64,000 nt of DNA from Zingiber officinale (lineage: Eukaryota > Streptophyta > Magnoliopsida > Zingiberales > Zingiberaceae). Made by a program: the position numbers and the translations under genes. A model generated the notes under the pieces. The model saw nothing but the letters and a program-made list of their open reading frames with translations. It was not told where the DNA came from and did no database searches. Of this stretch, positions 55,893 through 64,000 are shown piece after piece. Position 1 is the first letter of the stretch. Every line of letters begins with the position of its first letter. Where the stretch lies: NCBI RefSeq assembly GCF_018446385.1, contig NC_056000.1:53848722-53912721 (forward strand), read 5' to 3'.

Positions 55893-56884
55893 TATTATTA
55901 TAAAAATATAATAAATTATATACATAATAATAAATTATTATATTATATTAGACTCTTCAACAAAACAACTACAAGGATGAAACGAAAAGAAAATGAAAAT
56001 TTTATCCTCTTTTCTAACCGTCTCGGCTAGCTCTAATAATAAGAAAAGGTAAAACAAGAGCTGCTTTTGTTGGAGAAGAAGAATGCCTAGGGTTGTTATT
56101 AGTTGGCTAGAAAACAACAAAAGGATGGGACGAAGAAGGGTTGTTGCTCTTGAGAAGAGGAAGAATAAAAGAGAATTGCCATTGGAGAAGGAGAAAAAAA
56201 AATAACTAAGCTATGGTTAGAAAGAAAAGAAAAATAGAGAGGAAAAGATAAGAAGAAGAAGAAGAAAAGCCAACACCTGGAGACTTAATTGACGCGGTTG
56301 CACATGTGGAAAAGAATTTTTAAAAAAATCAATTTTCTCAAAAATTTCTTAACTTATTTTAAAGCGATTGAATCAGTTTAATCCAACTAAACGTGGTTCT
56401 GTCATAACTTGACCAAATCAAAATTAAATCAACCCCGATTTAGACCAACATATTCTTTATCTTCACGCCTGCTCGATGGAATTTGTTTGACGGTAATTCC
56501 ATTTTAAATCGACACATTCACTTCATGTTTGATATTCGATTTGTTGATTTATTTATTTTATTAAAAAATTCAATATTTAGTAAAATTTATATAGATAATA
56601 ATAATTTAAAAAATAAGGTTGGGTTATAGCCTAGGACGGGCCTAATGTGGATATGTCTCTAGCGATATTATGAAGTTGGTGGTTAATATTGAGGAGTTAG
56701 TGGAGTATAATTAAGGGGTTAGTGTATTAGTGAGTAAGTTATATACTAGCCTATAAATAAGCTATTTGTTTGTCTGAATATATTGAGAAAATTTATTTTA
56801 TTCTCCTAGCTCATCTTTGACTCTTTTATTATTTTTCTTAACAATGGTATCAAATCTAAGTTTTGAAAAAAATCATATCTTCTG

Positions 56885-59510
56885 AAAGTTTTATACAACC
56901 AGTCATTTGTCGATTTGATGGTCACTATGACCATTAGAACATTCTCATGGAGAATTTCTTAAGATCCAAAAAATATTAAACGGTCATGATTTCTAGAGAA
57001 GTAGATCGACAAAAGATGTTGTGCTAATAGATGCACAATTGAAGGATCTTAAAGTAAAGAATTATTTCTTCTAAGTTATTGATCGTTGAAATCAAGCAGA
57101 TTCAAGCACTTCGTTCAGAGTTCGAAATGCTCTGAATGAAATCAGGATAATCAATTGCAAATTATTTTTCAAGAACAATGACTATCATTAACAAAATGTA
57201 GCTCCTTGGCGACAAGACAGAGGATGTTCTTATTGTCGAGGAAAATTTTCAATCTATGACACCAAAATTTAATTTAATTGTTTGCGCTATTGAAGAAACA
57301 AATGATGTAAGTCTATGTTCAATTGATGAATTACAAAGTTCATTGTTGGTTTATGAGTAGAAAATCAATCAACATGAAAAAGAGAAGCAGACATTGCAAG
57401 CTTAATTAAAACATCACTCTACAAATGATAGAAGTGATAGAAGATGAGGAAGAGGCAAAGGTTGAGGCAAAGGAGGTAGAACAACAATGATCATTGGAAC
57501 CAACAGTAAAATCAATATCAAGAGGGTTATTTTCAAAGAAGAGATAGATGACGTGGAGACCATTATTCAACTACTAATAGAACAAAGTCAACAAACAAAT
57601 CTAAAGTTGAATGCTAATGTCATAGGTATGACAATTATAGACCGAAGTGTTATACTAATTTGAAGAAACAAAGTAGAGATCAAACTAACTTTGCAACATA
57701 AAAAAAAAAAATCTCTTTTGATAATATGTTATGAGAAAGAGAAAATTCAACAAAATATATGATATTTAGATACAGGTTACCATGTGTCAAGTAAAGAAGA
57801 TATTTTATGACTTGGATGTATCGTTTCACAATTTTATCAAATTCGGTGATAACTTTACAATTTATGTTATGGGAAAAGGAAAGGTAACAATTTGTGAAAG
57901 AAAATTCTACCCATACTATTTCTAATGTTCTTTTTGTATTGGATTTAAAAATTAATTTTCTTAGTGTGAGTCAATTACAAGAAAAAGAATATAAGATTGC
58001 TATTAAAGAAGGAATTTGTCGTATTTAAGATGTAAAGTTGAGTTTAATTGCTAAAGTCAACATGATGGCAAATCGTATGTTTCCGCTTTATTCCGCACTA
58101 CATTATTCTTGTTTTTCAACAAAATTAGGTGATGAGGCATGATTATGGCAATATCGCTATGAGCATCTAAATTTTACTAGATTGAAAATTACTACAATAT
58201 AAAAATATGATGACTGGCCTTCCTTAAATTACAACGCCTTCTCAAGTTATAAAAAATGTGTTGTTGGCAAACAACACCGTAATCAATTCCATAAAGAAAA
58301 TCTTAGAGAGCAAAGGCGGCACTAGAGCTTGTCCATTTAGATATTTACGGGCCAATAACACCACATTCTAATGGAGGTAAAAGATACATAATTATCTTCA
58401 TTGATGATTATAGTCACAAAATATGGATGTATTTTTTACAAGAAAAATTTGAAGCCTTTGCATCTTTTAAAACTTATAAAGTATTTGTTCAGAAAGAAAT
58501 TGACAACTCGATAAAAAAAAATGGAACCGACATATTAACAACCCCCACACGACAACCCCACATTGATGGAAGGAGGTTTATCAGAAGCACAAGTGTTAAG
58601 TGCATGATGGGATGAACATAGGCGATGCATTCCCTATGACTCGAACCCTACCCCCACTACGGGCAAACTACCATGCATTTACCATCTGTGCCAAACCCTA
58701 GCGACAATTGACAGCTTGATTAAAGTTCGTACAGATCGTGATGGAGAATATAACTCACATGAATTTATAAATTTCTGTAAGAATCATGGGATCAAGAGGC
58801 AACTCACAACAACTTACACACCCCAATAGAATAATGTATGAGAGGAAAAATATCACTATTATGAATATGATGCAAAGCTTTTTGATACAAGTGATATCTC
58901 AAAAAATTATGGTAAAAAGTAGTTAGTTGGAGCAGTCATATATTGAATAGAAGTCCCAAATTATCTCTTCAAAATATGATACCAAAGGAAACTTGGAGTG
59001 AAAGAAACATGTTGATCATTTTGAGATTTTTATATGTATGACATATGCTCATATTCTAAATGAAAGGATAAAGATCTTGACAACAAAGATTTTGTCTTTA
59101 CTATCTTTGAAGTGGATGTTAAAGAATTAAAATGGAGAAATGATATGAATGATGAAATTATAGCAATTGGAAAAAAATAATACATGTGAGTTAAGTAATT
59201 TTCCTAAAGAACAAAAGATAATTGATGTAAAATGGATTTACAAGACAAGACTAAACAATGTCCTTACATAATTACATTTCAAAGAGGATGGACCTATTCA
59301 TATTTTTTGTGACAACTGTTTAGCAATAAAACTTTCCAAAAAACTAGTATTATATGATCGAAAAGTGAGGATCAAATAGTGGATATATTAATTAAGCCTC
59401 TCAAATTTTTTGCATTTCAAAAGTAAAGAAAACTAGTTGTTTCTATAGAGTTTTAAAGTTTGAATTCTTATTAAACTGGTTGTTATATTTGAAATATCAA
59501 TTTAAGAAAG
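56885..59510 (+). pseudogene. Decayed copia gag-pol
   Basis: Pieces in shifting frames: ICRFDGHYDHWN and MENFLRSKK (gag), a cysteine/histidine knuckle relic CHRYDNYRPKCY (about 57625), YLDTGYHVSS (protease, about 57770), LVHLDIYGPITPHSNGG and YIIIFIDDYSHKIWMYFLQEK (integrase core, 58330-58440, the HTDI/D motif partly kept), RTDRDGEYNSHEF (58730), and EVPNYLFK / DVKWIYKTRL (start of RT, about 59225). Most of RT and RNase H is missing, and stops occur every few dozen codons. Confidence 0.75.
58513..58705 (-). mobile_element. SINE inserted in the copia integrase
   Basis: On the minus strand: A-box-like GGCACAGATGGTAAATGC and B-box-like GGTTCGAGTCA, ending in a T run (CCATTTTTTTT). Flanks AATTGACAACTCGAT (498-512 of 58 kb) and AATTGACAGCTTGAT (706-720) are a 15 bp target duplication with two mismatches. 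It separates the integrase readings either side. Confidence 0.75.
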
Positions 59511-59587
59511 AGATTATTGATAAAATATTAGTATGTTAGTAGGTCGATGAGGTGACAAAGAGCGGAAGTTAGTGATTATATGAATTG

Positions 59588-59786
59588 TTCGCCCCTAGCG
59601 CCCCCACCGTACCCGACCCAAGGCCATCACGAGGGAGGTAAATCGTAGTATCCGAGCGAGCATCTGACGGACATGGTGTAATACGGGAATAGGGGATTTA
59701 TTCCCCAGCTGTCCCGAGGATCGACCCTGCAATCTTATTGTGGCAACACCCGCCACATACCAATTCGGATGACCTGCGGGGTCAAG
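59588..59786 (-). mobile_element. SINE in the right copia LTR
   Basis: Minus strand: GGGTGTTGCCACAATAAG, B-box-like GGGTCGATCCTCGG, GATTTACCTCC, and a 3' end GGTGGGGGCGCTAGGGG. The tail closely matches that of the SINE at 61702-61909 (GGTGGGGGCGCTGGGG), so both belong to one family in opposite orientation. The left LTR lacks it. The target duplication is not clear. Confidence 0.65.
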
Positions 59787-60122
59787 ATAATGAGATAATG
59801 ATTGTATTATAGAGTGATGATTAATGTTGAGAAGTTAGTGGAGTATAATTAAGGGGTTAGTGTTTTAGTGAGTAAGTTATGTATTAGCCTCTAAATATAT
59901 TATTTGTTTATCAATAAATATACTGAGAAAATTTATTTTATACTCTTTGTTTATCTTCGACTCGTTTATTATTTTTTCATAAATAATATATGCAAATTAA
60001 AATGAACTTTAGAAGTGCAAATGTACCCATTTAACACAAATTTAAATTTCCCTGATGACAAATGTTAAATATGCTCATTTAATACGTTTTTAATAAATTT
60101 TAAAGTGAAATGCACAAGGTAA

Positions 60123-60680
60123 CACTCAAAAAATATGTAATAGCGACAGAATTGGTGACAACCATTAAAATTTCGTCGTTATATAGCGATGGACATGTTA
60201 ATGGCTATCACAATTAGCGACAGACTAAAATGATCCGTCATTACTTCATGCACATTTAGCCGTTGGAGCGCTAAACCCTAATTTTTGGTGTTGGGTTAGC
60301 GACCGATGGACGACTGTCGCTAATAGCGATGAATTATTTATTTATTCGTCGCTATTAGCGACGGATTAGTAAGCAACAGATTATTTAATAATCCGTTGCT
60401 AATAGAAACAGATTATTTAATAATCCGTCGCTAATAGGGCAAATTATTTAATCATTCATCGCTAATAGGGATGGATTATTAAATAATCTATCACTATCCT
60501 TTCTATGTAGCCTGGGCATCTACAAATTTTGGCGTGTAAACCGTAGCGACAGAATTTTAAATTATCTGTCACTAATTGCAACGAATAATTAAATAATCTG
60601 TCGCTAGTCCTTGCATGTTGTCGACTGGAAACACACAATTTGCATCAGATTTAGGGACGGATTTTATTCTGTCACTATAT
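60123..60680. repeat. CACTA subterminal repeats
   Basis: About a dozen versions of AATAATCCGTCGCTAATAG in direct and inverted orientation, the binding-site type array of CACTA ends, with TTAGCGACAGA variants near the terminus. Confidence 0.85.
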
Positions 60681-61207
60681 TTGGGATATTAGAGATCCTA
60701 CGCCCGATCTCTTCCCTACACGAACTATGTTTGTGTCTGTTCCGACAATTGCCTCCCTGCTCCGGTGATCGACTTCTCCTCCTCCTGCTTCTCCTTCTCT
60801 GACGTTCAAGTACTCTCTTCTTGTCCTCCTTGTACTCCTCCTCTAGCCTTCTCTGGGTGAGCAGTGCCACGGCCGCGGCAAGCAGTGCCGTCAGTGCTCG
60901 GCCGTGATCGTAAGTGCCTGGCTATGGTGGTCAGTGCCAAGCCGTGGCGGGTGTTTGGCCGTCGACGGCACTATTCGGCCTCCTCCGGCATTAAGCGGGT
61001 GAAAATATAATTATGCTTGCATAGTTCAAAAACATAATTATCAAATTTTGACTATTAACAATATTTGTTCATATTGATATTACTTGCATGATTAACCATA
61101 TTGATATTAGTTTCATGATTGACTATGTTCGAAAATATAATTATGCTTAATTAGTTTTACACAATTAACCATGTTGAAAATTGTATTCTCATTAGGATAC
61201 AATTTAT
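60681..61207 (+). other. CACTA leader
   Basis: A pyrimidine-rich stretch (CTCCTCCTCCTGC) and a GC-rich GGCCGTGGC block, then AT-rich DNA up to the transposase. The antisense 68-codon frame here is Arg/Glu low-complexity and is not accepted. Confidence 0.5.
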
Positions 61208-64000
61208 ATGAACAAGGCTTGGATATATAATAGGTTAAATAATGGATTTATCAATTAAGAATTTTTCACTAGAATTGAAGAGTTTGTCAACTTCTCTAAG
61301 TTTCATCCAGAATATTTGAATGGTGCAGAGTTAAAGTGTCCATGTAATCAGCACAAATGTAGAAATACAACTCTTCCATGATGAGGATATAGTGAAAATC
61401 CATATATGTAGGTTTGAGTTTGTTCCAAATTATTACAATTGATATTGTCATGGAAAGTCGTATGTGTTTGAACAAATTGGACCTTCCATTGCTTCATCAT
61501 CCTACTCGATTGCTCGAAAGGAATTATCATGGCATGTGAATGCAATGCAATTAATGGTTTATGATACAATGAATACATATGATCAACCGAATATAGAGGA
61601 AACTCCTATACCTGAAGTTCAAAAAAATAACATATTGAAGGCAAGTGAGAGAGAATTGTGGAAAGACATTCCTTTTGGCCATTTTCAACTATCAGCTACT
61701 GTGTCCCCTCGGGGCAGTGTGGTGGTTAAGACATGGGGTGTTGTCATATGAGGTCTTGAGGTCGAAACTCAGCATGCCCGAGCATGATCTCCCCCATGCC
61801 TTGGCCATCTACACTAATGACTAGTAGTCACCTGTGATTTACCTCCTCAGTGTTGGCCTAGGAATAGGTTGGTGGGGGCGCTGGGGTGAGCGAATCGCCT
61901 TTTGCCACATCAACTATTAGCTACTGCAAGATTACTGAACATGAAGGCAGAACATTATTTCTCTAAACGATGTTATGATGAAATGTGTCAATTGATGTCA
62001 GAGTTGTTTCCAGTTAGTAGCTACATGATTAATAGCTTCTACAATAAAAAAATTAATTAGAGATTTGAGTTTGCCAATAGAGAAGATTCATTGTTGTATC
62101 AATAATTGCATGATTTTTTGAAATTAAGATAGCGAACTGATAGAATGCAGAATGTGTAAGCACCCTCATTATAAGTAGAGTAGTCGCGTATCTGGGAAGA
62201 AAAAGAAAAATATTCCCTTGAAAGTCATGTATTACTTCTCGTGACCTGCTAGGCTCCAACGTTTGTATGCATATGCCGCAATAGCAAGCCACATGAGGTG
62301 ACATCAAAACCATATACATGAAGGAGATATAATGTGTCATCCTTGTGACTCACCAACATGGAAACATCTTGATACAATATTTTCGTCCTTTGCATTGGAA
62401 CTACGTAATATGAGACTTGGACTTTTTGTAGATGGATTTCATCCATTTGGAAGTTATAGACAATAGTATTTATCTTGACCAGTTTATTAACACCACATAA
62501 CTTACCTCCATGGATGTTCATGAAAGACGAATTCATGTTTCTTACTATTGCTTATTTCAGGTCCTCAGAATCTAAAAGGGTAAGTAGATATTTTTTTTAC
62601 AATCTTTGGTTGCTAAGCTAAACCAATATGAAATGTAGGGTATGAGACTTATGACATTGCAAGTAAATCAAACTTTACAATACATGTTGCTTTGTTATGG
62701 ATGATTAGTGATTTTTCAGCATACTCAATGTTATCAGGATAGAGCACGACTGACAAGCTAGCATGTTCACATTGCATGAGTGAGTTTGATACATTTTCAT
62801 TGCCTTATAGTGGAAAGATATCCTGGTTTGATAATCATCAAAAAATTTTACCAGTTGATCACCTATTCAGAAGAAATAAGAAAATTTTCAAAAGAAATAA
62901 AATGATTAAGAAACTTCCTCCAGTATCAAAATCAGGTGAAGAAGTTCTTGATGAAGTTGACAATTATGAATTTCTACCAGTATATTAAGATGATTTTGAT
63001 GATATAAAAATGTACATTGTTAGAGTGAACAAGTGTGGTTGGAGGAAAAGAAACATATTTTGGGAGTTGATATATTAAAAGTATTTACTTATTTGACATA
63101 ATTTAGATGTGGTGCATATTGAGAAAAAAAATCTTCAATAATATCTTCAATACTGTGATGAATATTCATGGGAAAACTAAAGATACATCAAAATCATGTG
63201 AGAAATTAAGACAATTAGTAAACAGACCCAAGTTGTATTAGAATAAAACAATTGGTAAATATTCAAAAATATGTTATACAATAGACAAAGAAGGTAAGCA
63301 AGCATTATGTACTTGGTTGAAGGCAATCAAATTTCCCGATGGATATGCCTAAAATATGTCTCACTATGTTGATACGAACATGTTAAAAATATTTAGAATG
63401 AAGAGTCACGATTGTCACGTGTTTATGCAAAGACTAATTCCAATAGCATTTCATGACCTACTTCCTAACAATGTTTGGCAACACTTGCAGAATTGAGTTT
63501 TTTTTCAAAGATTTGACTTCAAGGGTTATTATCACACCAGATATGCTTCAACTTCAGATAAACATTCCAATGATACTCTGTAAGCTTGAATGAATATTCC
63601 CACATAGTTTTTTTTATTCTATGGAACATCTATCTGTTCATTTACCTTATGAGGCACAACTAGGTGGTCTTGTGAAATACAGATGGATGTACCCATTTGA
63701 AAGATTTCTGATAAATTAAAGAATAATGTTTGCAACAAAGTAAGGGTTGAGGGATCAATATATAATGCATATTTGGTTGAAGAAATAACTTCCTTCTGCT
63801 CTTATTATTTTATTGATAATGTGAAAACCAAACATCGTAAGTGTCCTCAAAATTTTAATAATACTCAACTAACAGATCTAGAGATGCTTTCTATTTTCAA
63901 GTTTCATGGTAAGACAATGGGTGCAACTATTTCTAGGCAGTTAAATGAACAAGAATATCATGCTGCTAGAACATACACACTCTTGAACTGTGAAGAGATA
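61208..64000 (+). pseudogene. CACTA transposase (TNPD/TNP2-like), partial
   Basis: The ATG at 61208 reads MNKAWIYNRLNNGF then, with one frame change, FVNFSKFHPEYLNGAELKCP and the CNQHKCRN pair of the transposase-associated zinc domain. Later pieces include HYFSKRCYDEMCQLMSELFP (about 61950), YDIASKSNFTIHVALLWMIS and AYSMLSG (62650-62740), LACSHCMSEFDTF (62765), RHNLDVVHIEKK (63095) and the downstream domain SHDCHVFMQRLIPIAFHDLL (63405), RVEGSIYNAYLVEE (63747), FCSYYF (63795). This is the normal order for plant En/Spm transposases. Stops and frameshifts recur. The reading continues past 64000. Confidence 0.8.
61702..61909 (+). mobile_element. SINE with 17 bp target duplication in the CACTA element
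   Basis: 208 bases starting TGTCCCCTCGGGGCAG, A-box-like GTGGTTAAGACATGG, B-box-like GAGGTCGAAACTC, end GGTGGGGGCGCTGGGG then CGCCTTTTGCCACA. The duplication TCAACTATCAGCTACTG (61685-61701) / TCAACTATTAGCTACTG (61910-61926) has one mismatch. Confidence 0.85.

Larger units (their letters stand above)
56640..59990 (+). mobile_element. Old Ty1/copia element, heavily decayed
   Basis: LTR pieces share TTAGTGGAGTATAATTAAGG, TATTGAGAAAATTTATTTTA-like text and a GACTC(T/G)TTTATTATTTTT end at 56690-56842 and 59830-59985. A primer site variant TGGTATCAAATCT lies at 56845-56857. A possible further piece of the left LTR (GATGAGGTGGCAAAAAGTG at about 55627) suggests the left LTR was split by about 1 kb of other DNA. 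The purine tract AAGAAAGAGATTAT precedes the right LTR at about 59517. Two SINEs sit in it. Confidence 0.7.
60123..64000 (+). mobile_element. CACTA (En/Spm) transposon, left part
   Basis: A terminal CACTCAAAAAATATG (normally CACTAC...) begins at 60123. Subterminal TAGCGACGGATTATT-type repeats in both orientations follow to about 60680, and a transposase in the plus direction runs off the window end. The first bases of the terminal repeat are altered, and the transposase is broken, so this copy is probably immobile. Confidence 0.8.

Noticed and set aside
60664..60870. Arg/Glu-rich antisense frame
   Set aside because: It is the complement of a CTCCTC pyrimidine run in the CACTA leader.

Overview
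This is a plant nuclear window, almost certainly from a monocot. It has spliced genes with GT-AG introns, an Au-type SINE relic, Ty1/copia and Ty3/gypsy LTR elements with plant-type primer sites, and a CACTA transposon. The overall repeat style suggests a large, repeat-rich genome; a Zingiberales relative such as ginger is a guess from general memory. Only two host genes are supported. Both are split into short exons that no long ORF reveals.

Layout: (1) 1-1655 is a minus-strand fragment of a gag-only copia-type element whose fuller relative lies at 34172-42547. (2) 2611-18024 is FCF1/UTP24, the PIN-domain nuclease of the small-subunit processome: a promoter with TATA and telo-box, a probable 5' UTR exon (2645-2869), an 11.4 kb 5' UTR intron, and nine coding exons (14333-18024, 198 aa). 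That intron is mostly a giant inverted repeat (4001-14212), with arms of about 5 kb meeting at a perfect 25 bp stem with a 10-base loop. (3) 19178-43300 is a decayed Tat-type Ty3/gypsy element on the minus strand (3' LTR, antisense ORFs in two diverged copies, integrase, RNase H, RT, protease). It is interrupted by a solo LTR (29362-30928, duplication GTAAA), a hAT-type MITE (33494-34031, duplication CTTCTGGT) and a whole gag-plus-ORF2 copia-type element without pol (34172-42547). (4) 43311-47738 is the 5' half of a copia element, fused to the truncated gypsy. (5) 47755-53413 is a complete non-coding LTR element (LARD) with a perfect target duplication GATTC, filled with tandem repeats. (6) 53853-54430 is a compact four-exon RIN4/NOI-like gene on the minus strand, with a probable GC-AG intron. 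(7) 55600-60000 holds an Au SINE relic and a badly decayed copia element carrying two more SINEs. (8) 60123-64000 is the left part of a CACTA transposon with a broken transposase, itself hit by a SINE with a 17 bp duplication.

The most unusual structure is the 10.2 kb foldback inside the likely transcribed 5' intron of FCF1. Its arms carry inverted copies of an unidentified gene exon, so the FCF1 pre-mRNA could form a very long hairpin and be a source of small RNAs. The second is the autonomous/non-autonomous pairing: the LARD shares LTR ends and a polypurine tract with the gypsy element, and the pol-less copia-type family is present twice and keeps a second ORF. Coordinates, exon joins and duplications were read by eye. 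Family names come from remembered motif patterns, not searches.
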